Below, one piece after another: positions 1 to 6,847 of a DNA stretch of 7,445 nt. Made by a program: the position numbers and the translations under genes. The stretch covers positions 1 to 7,445 of the forward strand of contig WFOZ01000865.1 in the NCBI GenBank assembly GCA_015487825.1, given 5' to 3'. The stretch comes from Planctomycetaceae bacterium. Its GTDB lineage: Bacteria; Planctomycetota; Planctomycetia; Planctomycetales; Planctomycetaceae. Below the pieces are notes generated by a model, which was not told the DNA's origin, did not search any database, and worked only from the letters and a program-made list of their open reading frames with translations. The number at the start of each line of letters is the position of its first letter. Positions within the stretch are counted from its first letter, which is position 1.

Positions 1-1
1 C

Positions 2-3000
2 TCAGGGAGCAAGCGTCGCCTCAAATCAACCCGCCAGCAATCAATGAGCCGTAATTTCTCCCAGGTTGTGGAGGAAATGGAACAGAGAATGCTTCTGGCA
101 GGAGCAGAAGAGGAATCACTCGGCTCGGCTGCCATTGAAAATTATGAATTAGCAGTAGACATTTTTCCGAACATTCACGTTGGAGGCGATGATGGTGTAC
201 CGGAGGCAGGGGCGGGTGCAGTTTTATCTCAGAATGTTGCAGCAGGTTATGAACCTGATAATCCGCTAAGCAACAGCTATGTCTTTGCTCCAGAAGATAT
301 TATGTTTTTAAATAGTAACCCGGGAGCAACGAAAACCATTTACCTCGATTTTAATGGGCAGATTACCAACGATCCTTCTGGTGTTGACCCAACTGGATGG
401 AATGGCGGTCAGCGGATCGATTCGCGCCCTTACGATATCGACGGGGATATCTTCACTTTTAACGATCAGGAACTTTCGAATATCTACGATATCTGGCGCC
501 AGGTTTCAGAAGATTTTCGTCCATTTAATGTTAATGTAACAACTCAAGAACCAGCAGATCTGGATGATTTACGAAGACAGGGTGGGCTTGATGACAGATG
601 GGGAATTCGCGTTGTCATCGCAGGTGACAGCGGTGAGTGGTTACCTCCCGAAATTGGCTCTGTTGGCGGTATTGCTTATATCGGTTCTTTTAATTCTGGT
701 GTGGATAATCCAACGTTTGTTTTTCAGAGCAACTTAGGGAGTGTTAATAACATTTCCGAGGCGGTCTCACATGAAGTTGGACACACAATGGGGCTTCTGC
801 ACGATGGCCTGATCCAGTTCAACACCACCACTGGGGTGCAGGTTCCAAACTGGTGGCAGGAATACTACCCCGGTCACGGCAGCGGAGTTAACAGTTGGGG
901 ACCAATTATGGGGGCTTCCTTTAGTCGTAATGTGACTCAATGGAGCATGGGAGAATACACGCAAGGTCCATTAAGTCGAGATCCAAACCCAGACACCGGG
1001 AGAAGGCATTATCAATACGAAGCTAATAATTCTGTTCCTCTGGGCAATGGACCAGCACAGGATGACTTGTCAATCATCACTGGCGGGAACGGTTTTGGAT
1101 ATCTGGTTGATGACTATGGCAATACGCTGGCAACTGCCAGTCCGCTGACCGAAGTGACTCCATCTTCATTTTATGATACAGGAATTATTACCACGCGAAC
1201 TGATTTAGACTGGTTTTCGTTTACGGTGCCACAATTGAGCGGCTTTGAAGTAACGGGAGTAGACATTAGAGTCAGCCCTGCTGTCTTTAAGGCAAACCTC
1301 GACATTGCCGTTGATCTTTTCAATAGCTCAGGCCAGTTAATTACATTCAGCAGCCCAGAAGGGAGGCTTGATGGTGCTATCACTTTTGTTCTCGATCCGG
1401 GAGAGACTTACTATATTCGGGTTGATGGCACCAGTTTCAAAAATAGCGAGCTTGGTTACAGCGACTATGGCAGCCTTGGCTACTACGAAGTTGAACTGGA
1501 TTACTTCGAGCCGATTATCTTCAATGCTCAAACATTCTCTGTTTTAGAAAACAGTGCCGTTGGAACCAGTGTCGGCACACTTGTCTCCGGTCAGGCTCCG
1601 ATAGATTCAATCATTTACGAAATTATCGGTGGGAACACAAATAATACATTTGCTGTCGATTCCTTTACGGGAGAAATTACGGTTAATGATTCGACAATAC
1701 TGGACTTCGAAACAAACCCGGTCTTCAACCTGACTGTTCGAGTGACTGACCAGGGGCGTTCTGTCATTTATAGTGATACGGCTATTGTTACCATTAATGT
1801 ATTGGATGGGGCAGAGTCGCCAATTATTTCGGATCAGACTTTCACCGTACCGGAAAATTCTCCCAACGGTACATCGGTTGGGACAGTTGTTGCAGTAGAC
1901 CCAGACCCGGCTCGTACTCTCAGCTATGCTATTTTGGGAGGCACAGGATCAACAGTCTTCCAGATTGATGCCGTTACAGGTGAATTAACTGTGATTAATT
2001 CTGCTGCGCTTGATTTCGAAGTGAATTCTACCTTCGATCTTCTTGTCGAAGTCACAAACGATGCGGCAATTCCATTGGGAAGCAGTGCAACAATTACTGT
2101 GGATATTGGAGATGTAAACGAACTTCCTGTTTTGAATGATATTAATTTTGCCCCGTTGCCAGAACACTCTCCCAATGGGACATCGGTGGGGACAATTACC
2201 GGGACAGATCCGGACAATGGGCAAAGCTTGTCATACTCCATTATTGCAGGGAACCCGGGGGGCGATGGCTTTGCGATTGATCCTGTCACCGGCGAAATCA
2301 CGGTCAATAATACTCTGGCTTTCAACTTTAACGACAATCCGAATATCAATTTGGTTGTCCAGGCAACTGATGACGGCGTTCCGCAACTGAGTGACACTGC
2401 GCTGGTCTCCTTCAATCTTCTCGATGAGCAAGGCGATCCCATCGTTGATGACCAAACTTTCCTGCTGCCGGAAATGTCACCGGCAGGGACGTCTGTCGGT
2501 TTTGTCAGCGCTCTTGATCCTGATCCGATAGATACACTTAGCTACGGCCCATTCCTGGGCGGTAATACCGGTGGGACATTTGCCATCAATTCTGTCACAG
2601 GGGAAATTACTGTTGCTGATCCGACTTTGCTTGTTCTAGCGACAAATCCTACTTTTAATCTTACTCTGTACGTTTCTGATGATGGAGTACCAACGGGGTT
2701 CGATACGGCAATTATTACCGTGAATCTGACACCGTTCAATAATCCTCCTGTATTGAATGATTTTAACTTTACGATCGAGGAACGAGGACCGGTTGGCACT
2801 GTTGTAGGAACGGTAACCGGCTCCGATGTTGATGTTATCGATACGCTTTCCTACTCGATAATTTCCGGTAACGATCTGGGTGGGTTTGCGATTAATTCCG
2901 CAACAGGAGAAATTACAATCGCGGACCCTGCGGTTGTCGATTTCAGCAGAAACAAAGTCTTTAATTTGACCGTTCAAGTTGACGATGATGGATTCCCTGT

Positions 3001-5188
3001 AAAAAGCGATACTGCTGCGGTTACAATTAATGTGACCGAATTTAACGGTCCGATTCAGATGTCTGACCAAGAGCAGTATTTGCTGGAACTGATTAACCGC
3101 GCCCGTCTTGACCCATTGGCAGAAGCCGCCCGACTGGGACTTGATCAGACACAGACAGATCTGTTTGTCAGTTTGGGGACCGATGCCGTCCAGCCGCTGG
3201 CTGCTAATGAATTTTTGGTTCGTGCCAGTGTAGATCACTCGGTTGACATGTTGACCAGAAACTTCTTTGGTCATGTCAACCCTGACGGAGATTCGTTCGA
3301 TGTACGGGCCTTTGATGCTGGTTTCGATTTTAATCTTCTCGCTGAAAATCTTGATATGCTCGCTGGTACCACTGGTCTGGATCAAGCGACCATTCAACTG
3401 CTTCACGATCAAATGATTTTGAATCCAATCAAGCGGCTCAACTTGCTTGATGGTGCTTACCGTGAATTTGGTGCAGGTATCCGTGATAGTGCGTTGCTGA
3501 ATGCGACTGTTGTGACTGATCTGGTTGCCAGGGAAGATGCTACCGGGGCATTCATTACAGGTGTCGTCTTTACAGATGCCTCTGATGGCTCCGCAGCCGA
3601 TGACGATTTCTATTCGCTCGGAGAAGCAATTCGAAGTGGTAGAGTAAGGGCGACTAATCGTGCCACGGGTGAAGTGTTCGAACGGGAAATCGGATCTTCT
3701 GGTGCTTTCTCTTTGAGAGTTCCGGATGGCACTTATGATCTGATCATCTTCGGCGGAGACCTTGGGACCAGCACCTTTGCTGCCAATAATGTTGTTGTGG
3801 CTGGGCAGAATGTAAAAGTTGACTTCGAAGTCAGTTCTGCCAATGCGGCAACAACCTCCGAAATCGCCGGATTTGTGAATGGAAAATGGTGGGTCAGTTC
3901 GAAAAACACAGGAACATGGGGCTCGACTCTCTGGGGACAATTCCCCACTACAAGTTTGGTGAAATCACTCTCAGGAGACTTCAACGGCGATGGAGTTGAT
4001 GATGTTGCAGGGTGGGCTCCCAATGGAAACTGGTATGTCGGGCTCGCTCAGCCGGACGGGTCCTTCGCTGTTTCCAGATGGACCAGATGGCGAACCAGTG
4101 GAATTAAAGAAATTCAGGTTGGCGACTTCAACGGAGATGGAAAAGATGACATCGCCGGGTTGTTCAAACGTGGTGCGAATAAAGGTGACTGGTGGATCGC
4201 AGAGTCAACAGGATCTGGTTTTGTTGCCACCAAGTGGGGGACTTATGGTAACTACAGCGGTATCAGTGCTGTCACTGTAGGTGATTTCGATGGTATCGGC
4301 CGTGACGACATTGCAGTATTGGCCACGAGTGGTCGCTGGTGGAATTATCTTTCAACCGGCAGCAACTTTGTCGTGCGTGCCTGGGAAACATGGAATTTGA
4401 ATACTGGGGTCGATAATATCCTCGTTGGCGACTTCAATAACGATGGCAGGGAAGATATTGCAGGATTGTTTGGAACAGGCAATTCGCGAGACTGGGTCGT
4501 TTCACTTTCTGAAGGAAACAGGTTCAGCTTTAATATCTGGGAGACCTGGTCGAACTTCAACAGCCTGAAGCATATTGTTTCTGGTGATTTCAATGGAGAT
4601 GGTGCAACTGATATTGCTGGCCTGGTTAACGACACTACCTGGCGGGTTGCTCTTGCGGGGCAAGACCAGTTTACGACTTCAGATTGGGAACAGTGGAACC
4701 TTGCTTCAGGTGGTTTGTCTCAAGTGCAAGTCGGTGACAGCAACGGCGATGGTCTGGCTGACTTGTTCAGTCGTGCTGCTGACGGCTGGTGGTACACAGC
4801 GAATTCCAACGGAAGCAGCTTTACCACCGAAAAGATTGTTAAGTGGAAAGTTTCGTCAAACTGGCAAAACGTAACAGTCAACAATTTTGATGTTCGTGAT
4901 CCTGCTCCAATGGCACCTCCTGCTCCTCCGGTTCCCGGTGCAGCAGCATTTGCTCCTCAGCCATCCAACGGCGATAGCGGCAACCAGAATGATAAAGAGC
5001 AGCAGAATCTGGCCCTGCGGGCAGTTGCTGTTTCGGCATCATCTTCCAGCTCTGCAGCAGCCGGTTCTTCCTCGAAGAAGCAGGGAGCAACAGGGAGCCA
5101 GCAAAACAATGGAGGAAATTCCAAGGATGGCGAAGAATTTGAATCCTTTGGTGATTCAAGCTTGCTTGATCTGCTTTATCAGGTCTGA
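2..5188 (+). CDS. Giant secreted multidomain protein: LEPR-XLL motif, zinc metalloprotease, PPC-like, 5 cadherin-like repeats, CAP, SdrD-like, FG-GAP propeller (5' partial)
   Basis: Numbering is from the first in-frame ATG (44). Residues 12-20 (MEQRMLLAG) match the planctomycete LEPR-XLL motif of exported proteins. Residues ~95-340 are a metzincin-like zinc protease: HEVGHTMGLLHD at 243-254 gives ligands H243, H247, H253 and general base E244, and the Met-turn is IMGASFSRNVTQW with M289. Residues ~356-488 resemble a PPC beta-sandwich (DYGNTLATA, then DLDWFSF). Five cadherin-like repeats follow at ~493-1003. A CAP/SCP domain lies at ~1008-1160 (LINRARLDP; H1065, H1077, AEN 1100-1102), then an SdrD/CarboxypepD-type domain at ~1166-1263, an FG-GAP propeller at ~1273-1619 and a low-complexity tail to 1714. 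Likely role, by inference: surface-attached or released protease/adhesin acting on polymers or other cells. The ATG at 44 has no Shine-Dalgarno, and the frame is open upstream to the edge with basic residues (KRRLKSTRQQ), so the gene probably starts outside the window. Stop TGA is at 5186-5188. Confidence 0.93.
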   Translation, partial: SGSKRRLKSTRQQSMSRNFSQVVEEMEQRMLLAGAEEESLGSAAIENYELAVDIFPNIHVGGDDGVPEAGAGAVLSQNVAAGYEPDNPLSNSYVFAPEDIMFLNSNPGATKTIYLDFNGQITNDPSGVDPTGWNGGQRIDSRPYDIDGDIFTFNDQELSNIYDIWRQVSEDFRPFNVNVTTQEPADLDDLRRQGGLDDRWGIRVVIAGDSGEWLPPEIGSVGGIAYIGSFNSGVDNPTFVFQSNLGSVNNISEAVSHEVGHTMGLLHDGLIQFNTTTGVQVPNWWQEYYPGHGSGVNSWGPIMGASFSRNVTQWSMGEYTQGPLSRDPNPDTGRRHYQYEANNSVPLGNGPAQDDLSIITGGNGFGYLVDDYGNTLATASPLTEVTPSSFYDTGIITTRTDLDWFSFTVPQLSGFEVTGVDIRVSPAVFKANLDIAVDLFNSSGQLITFSSPEGRLDGAITFVLDPGETYYIRVDGTSFKNSELGYSDYGSLGYYEVELDYFEPIIFNAQTFSVLENSAVGTSVGTLVSGQAPIDSIIYEIIGGNTNNTFAVDSFTGEITVNDSTILDFETNPVFNLTVRVTDQGRSVIYSDTAIVTINVLDGAESPIISDQTFTVPENSPNGTSVGTVVAVDPDPARTLSYAILGGTGSTVFQIDAVTGELTVINSAALDFEVNSTFDLLVEVTNDAAIPLGSSATITVDIGDVNELPVLNDINFAPLPEHSPNGTSVGTITGTDPDNGQSLSYSIIAGNPGGDGFAIDPVTGEITVNNTLAFNFNDNPNINLVVQATDDGVPQLSDTALVSFNLLDEQGDPIVDDQTFLLPEMSPAGTSVGFVSALDPDPIDTLSYGPFLGGNTGGTFAINSVTGEITVADPTLLVLATNPTFNLTLYVSDDGVPTGFDTAIITVNLTPFNNPPVLNDFNFTIEERGPVGTVVGTVTGSDVDVIDTLSYSIISGNDLGGFAINSATGEITIADPAVVDFSRNKVFNLTVQVDDDGFPVKSDTAAVTINVTEFNGPIQMSDQEQYLLELINRARLDPLAEAARLGLDQTQTDLFVSLGTDAVQPLAANEFLVRASVDHSVDMLTRNFFGHVNPDGDSFDVRAFDAGFDFNLLAENLDMLAGTTGLDQATIQLLHDQMILNPIKRLNLLDGAYREFGAGIRDSALLNATVVTDLVAREDATGAFITGVVFTDASDGSAADDDFYSLGEAIRSGRVRATNRATGEVFEREIGSSGAFSLRVPDGTYDLIIFGGDLGTSTFAANNVVVAGQNVKVDFEVSSANAATTSEIAGFVNGKWWVSSKNTGTWGSTLWGQFPTTSLVKSLSGDFNGDGVDDVAGWAPNGNWYVGLAQPDGSFAVSRWTRWRTSGIKEIQVGDFNGDGKDDIAGLFKRGANKGDWWIAESTGSGFVATKWGTYGNYSGISAVTVGDFDGIGRDDIAVLATSGRWWNYLSTGSNFVVRAWETWNLNTGVDNILVGDFNNDGREDIAGLFGTGNSRDWVVSLSEGNRFSFNIWETWSNFNSLKHIVSGDFNGDGATDIAGLVNDTTWRVALAGQDQFTTSDWEQWNLASGGLSQVQVGDSNGDGLADLFSRAADGWWYTANSNGSSFTTEKIVKWKVSSNWQNVTVNNFDVRDPAPMAPPAPPVPGAAAFAPQPSNGDSGNQNDKEQQNLALRAVAVSASSSSSAAAGSSSKKQGATGSQQNNGGNSKDGEEFESFGDSSLLDLLYQV
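1520..3052 (+). repeat. Five tandem cadherin-like repeats inside the giant protein
   Basis: Five diverged units of about 101-104 residues begin near residues 493, 595, 697, 801 and 904. Each opens with a pattern like DQTFxxPENSPxGTSVGT, continues with D-P-D-like acids, SYxIxGGN, a FAIDxxTGEITV strand, a hydrophobic NPxFNLTVxVTDDG strand and SDTAxVTINV. This is the bacterial cadherin-like fold, in which PEN, DxD, LDFE and DxNE positions hold calcium between units. Repeat 2 keeps the most complete ligand set (PEN, DPD, LDFE, DVNE). The others lack one or more. The array probably forms a stiff calcium-dependent stalk between the protease and the CAP domain; the stalk role is inference. Confidence 0.85.
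3059..3529 (+). other. CAP/SCP (YkwD-like) domain within the giant protein
   Basis: Residues ~1006-1162 read as a bacterial CAP domain. The opening helix contains LLELINRARLDPLAEAARLG, a common planctomycete form. Next comes the DHSVDM helix with H1065, then NFFGHVNPDG with H1077 and AENLDM with E1101, all at the usual cleft positions. The last helix reads NPIKRLNLL before FGAGI. Many bacterial members have a histidine (P-x-H-R-x-N-[IL]-L) where this protein has K1130. CAP domains in bacteria are extracellular and may bind lipids, glycans or proteins; no specific activity can be deduced here. Confidence 0.82.
3539..3832 (+). other. SdrD B-like / carboxypeptidase-regulatory-like beta domain within the giant protein
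   Basis: Residues ~1166-1263 follow the CAP domain directly. ITGVVFTDASDGSAADDDFY matches the start of SdrD-type or CarboxypepD-regulatory-like beta-sandwiches (I-x-G-x-V-[FY]-x-D-x(n)-D-D-x-[FY]-x-x-G-E). It continues with GRVRATN, SGAFSLRVPDGTYDL and a final VKVDFEV strand. This CAP plus beta-sandwich pairing is common in planctomycete proteins as far as I recall. Its likely role is a structural spacer or a binding module. I cannot separate SdrD_B from CarboxypepD_reg by eye. Confidence 0.65.
3860..4900 (+). repeat. FG-GAP/VCBS propeller with seven tryptophan-marked units, inside the giant protein
   Basis: Six calcium-loop motifs of the GDFNGDGxxDIAGL type start near residues 1311, 1360, 1413, 1462, 1514 and 1564, about 49-53 residues apart. 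Between them a W-x-V strand recurs at W1282, W1330, W1383, W1432, W1484, W1533 and W1582, usually followed by a second strand ending in W-x-x-W or similar. That gives seven strand units. A degenerate seventh loop (VNNFDVRD, about 1612-1619) closes the set after the last unit. FG-GAP repeats build integrin-like beta-propellers with D-x-N-x-D-G-x-x-D calcium loops. A seven-bladed ring with N/C-terminal closure is inferred from the spacing. Confidence 0.85.
4901..5185 (+). other. Low-complexity C-terminal tail of the giant protein
   Basis: Residues 1620-1714 hold no recognised domain. The tail runs through a Pro/Ala segment (PAPMAPPAPPVPGAAAF), an Asn/Gln/Lys/Asp stretch, a Ser/Ala-rich run with KKQG, then NNGGNSKDGEEFESF, and ends in DSSLLDLLYQV. 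The disordered linker followed by a short acidic and then leucine-rich terminus could be an anchoring or sorting end, but no PEP-CTERM or LPXTG motif is present. Confidence 0.6.
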
Positions 5189-5215
5189 TTTTCAGTAAAG
5201 CAACAAAAACATGAC

Positions 5216-5255
5216 AACAGGATCGGCTTCAGTATTTTCCGGAGCCGGTCCTGTT
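5216..5255. terminator. Two-way intrinsic terminator between convergent genes
   Basis: The arms 5216-5230 (AACAGGATCGGCTTC) and 5241-5255 (GGAGCCGGTCCTGTT) form a 15-bp stem around a 10-nt loop. The two non-Watson-Crick positions are U-G wobbles in the + strand RNA but A-C mismatches in the - strand RNA, so the hairpin is best suited to ending the giant gene (stop 27 bp upstream). On the + strand it is followed by TTTCGTTTAATAA. On the - strand it is followed by a run containing GTTTTTG. It therefore probably serves both genes, with the - strand use weaker. Confidence 0.8.
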
Positions 5256-5259
5256 TCGT

Positions 5260-6603
5260 TTAATAAACAAATTCGAACCCGGCGTTACCACCGTTGGCGA
5301 TCATGCTGCCATTATTTTCGACATTGTACGTTGCACCGATAATGGCACCAGCCTGTTCGGGAGCCAGCGCGACACCAGAAAGAAACAGAACTTCCCAACC
5401 ACCTCTGATGCGTATGTTATCGTTAATTCGGTAGACAAGGCCTACACCTGTCTGGCCCACGAATGCAACCGAACTCTGGCTACTTGTCAACGTTCTGCCA
5501 TAAACAGAATTATCGTTACCTATTCCGGAGTATGTTTCGGTGACAGCTCCCCGGGCCTGGTTGTGGTAGACTCCCGCTTTAATGAATCCATCAAAAAGCC
5601 AGTTTTCGCTTTCGACAATTAAACCCTCCAGTGAAAACTGAACTCCATTAAGCGAGTTGTCCGTCGTTGCATCGTTTTGAAAACGAACCTGATCCGGTCC
5701 GGCTGGGCCAAGTAAGGCCGTTTCATCATCAAACCCGTCACCCACTCCTGAAAGTAGCGTCAGGTTTCCCCCATTGGGATCGGTCAGTGCTGCGTGAGAA
5801 AGACCACCATTTGCACCAACAGCATTATCGACAGCTCGGAAAGTTCCTGCCAGACTGATGCTGGCAAGTTCATCCAGATTGACATGTCGCCAGCCTGCAC
5901 CAAGTTTGAAACGACTGTTAACCGGAGCATATTTTGCCATCAGTTCCCAGTCTTTCAGATTGCTGCGATATTGCATTTGATAAGTTGCAGCCGGATCTGC
6001 AAAAACTCCAACGGGGCCAAAACCTTCATCTTCCAACTGTTCATTGGGGCCACCTCCAGCGCTGAGGTCTGCCGAGGCTGCATTAAAAATGGGCTGGAAA
6101 TAAGTTGTCGCGTTGATAAAGTTCGCCCCGGCAAAGCTTGTGGCTATGCCGGAATCAAAACTGACTCCTGTTGTTAACTGGCCAGCCTGAGATTCATCCC
6201 AACCATCAATTTGCATCCACGAAAATTCGAGCTCGAAATCGTCTACCGCAATAGCAGATTTCAACCGGTAGCCACTCTGGTAATCAAAGTTTAGATTATC
6301 ATAGCTCAGTGCGTCCGGGCCACCAATAATCGTTCCACCTGTAAAGTCGGAATTACGTGTCCAGAAGAGATACTCCGCCTGAAAGTACAGCAATGGGCCT
6401 GATTGCGCTACTGTGCCAGGAATCTGGCAGCCATTTCCGTGTGTCGGGCAGGAAGAACCTGATTCACAGGTTGTGCAAACGCTTTTAAAGACGGTATCGG
6501 GATTCAGGACTGTTTCCTGAGCGTGCAAATTTGTCAGGCAGCTAAGCCCTGCAAAGCCACTCAACAAAACGGTACTTATATTTCTGATGCTAAGCCGCCA
6601 CAT
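5260..6603 (-). CDS. BBP7-like outer-membrane beta-barrel protein
   Basis: A 447-residue protein with an N-terminal signal peptide: basic start MWRLSIRN, hydrophobic core STVLLSGFAGLSCL and likely signal peptidase I cleavage after A28 (LHA/QE). The mature start carries a cysteine cluster (C43, C46, C52, C59). From residue ~70 the protein reads as alternating beta strands, beginning LLYFQAEYLFW, typical of planctomycete putative beta-barrel porin family 7 (BBP7, PF07585). Further family-like features are YRSNLKDWELMAKY, FKLGAGWRHVNLDE and the late GGWEVLFLSGVALAPEQ. It ends in an aromatic strand (AGFEFVY), as expected for BAM-assembled barrels. Likely role: outer-membrane pore or structural barrel; the transported substrate is unknown. 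ATG at 6603 is supported by a strong Shine-Dalgarno. The stop TAA lies 71 bp from the end of the convergent giant gene. Related Lpg1974/MOMP-like barrels are the main alternative. Confidence 0.87.
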   Translation of the reverse strand: MWRLSIRNISTVLLSGFAGLSCLTNLHAQETVLNPDTVFKSVCTTCESGSSCPTHGNGCQIPGTVAQSGPLLYFQAEYLFWTRNSDFTGGTIIGGPDALSYDNLNFDYQSGYRLKSAIAVDDFELEFSWMQIDGWDESQAGQLTTGVSFDSGIATSFAGANFINATTYFQPIFNAASADLSAGGGPNEQLEDEGFGPVGVFADPAATYQMQYRSNLKDWELMAKYAPVNSRFKLGAGWRHVNLDELASISLAGTFRAVDNAVGANGGLSHAALTDPNGGNLTLLSGVGDGFDDETALLGPAGPDQVRFQNDATTDNSLNGVQFSLEGLIVESENWLFDGFIKAGVYHNQARGAVTETYSGIGNDNSVYGRTLTSSQSSVAFVGQTGVGLVYRINDNIRIRGGWEVLFLSGVALAPEQAGAIIGATYNVENNGSMIANGGNAGFEFVY

Positions 6604-6611
6604 AAAGCCGG

Positions 6612-6617
6612 CTCCTT
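6612..6617 (-). promoter_or_regulatory. Shine-Dalgarno site of the barrel gene
   Basis: On the - strand AAGGAG lies 8 nt before the ATG at 6603, within the longer purine run AAGGAAGGAG. This fixes the start of the barrel protein, which also places a proper signal peptide at the N-terminus. Confidence 0.8.
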
Positions 6618-6641
6618 CCTTGGACTGCCGTCATTGATAAT

Positions 6642-6668
6642 GTCCCCGAACGGTCTTTCATCGGGAAC
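6642..6668 (-). promoter_or_regulatory. Hairpin in the putative leader of the barrel gene
   Basis: On the - strand GTTCCCGA and TCGGGGAC form an 8-bp stem (one G-U wobble) around an 11-nt loop, ending about 38 nt before the start codon. The odd pair is a wobble on the - strand but a C-A mismatch on the + strand, which fits an RNA structure in the barrel-gene leader. No U tract follows it, so it is not a terminator. A smaller dyad (TCTGT / ACAGA, 6674-6687) sits just upstream. Function is unknown. Confidence 0.35.
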
Positions 6669-6711
6669 ATCTGTCTGTAAAAACAGAGACCCGGCGTGGC
6701 TGGTTTACCAC

Positions 6712-6725
6712 AACCAAACAGAGGT
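6712..6725. repeat. Direct repeat copy 1 (AACCAAACAGAGGT)
   Basis: Matches 6848-6861 at 13 of 14 bases in the same orientation, 136 bp apart. On the - strand it lies 109 nt upstream of the barrel start codon. It could be a regulator site or a chance match. Confidence 0.4.
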
Positions 6726-6847
6726 AATCAGAATTTCGTTATATATGCGCGCAAACAACGCACATGTAATATTGAAAGACTCTATCGAATTTCTTCGGTG
6801 ATTGACCGGAATGAACGTGACAAAACGAATGAGCTTTACAGTCAGGA

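Noticed and set aside
1924..2442. A 172-codon open frame on the - strand
   Set aside because: Antisense to the cadherin-like repeats, with repeated reversed motifs such as VISPVTGSI that simply mirror GEITV units.
2636..3940. A 434-codon open frame on the - strand opposite the cadherin/CAP part of the giant gene
   Set aside because: It is antisense to well-recognised domains, its translation shows no family features, and long antisense frames are expected from the repetitive Asp/Thr/Asn codon use on the other strand.
6529..6603. Possible lipoprotein signal (GLSC at residues 19-22) in the barrel protein
   Set aside because: Leu at the -2 position does not fit the lipobox, and a better signal peptidase I site (LHA/Q) follows.
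6738..6743. TATAAC as a -10 box for the barrel gene
   Set aside because: No acceptable -35 hexamer lies 16-18 bp upstream (CATGTG at 17), so it is noted only inside the intergenic entry.
6523..6801. A 92-codon GTG-start frame on the + strand
   Set aside because: It overlaps the signal-peptide region of the barrel gene on the other strand and has no ribosome binding site or recognisable product.
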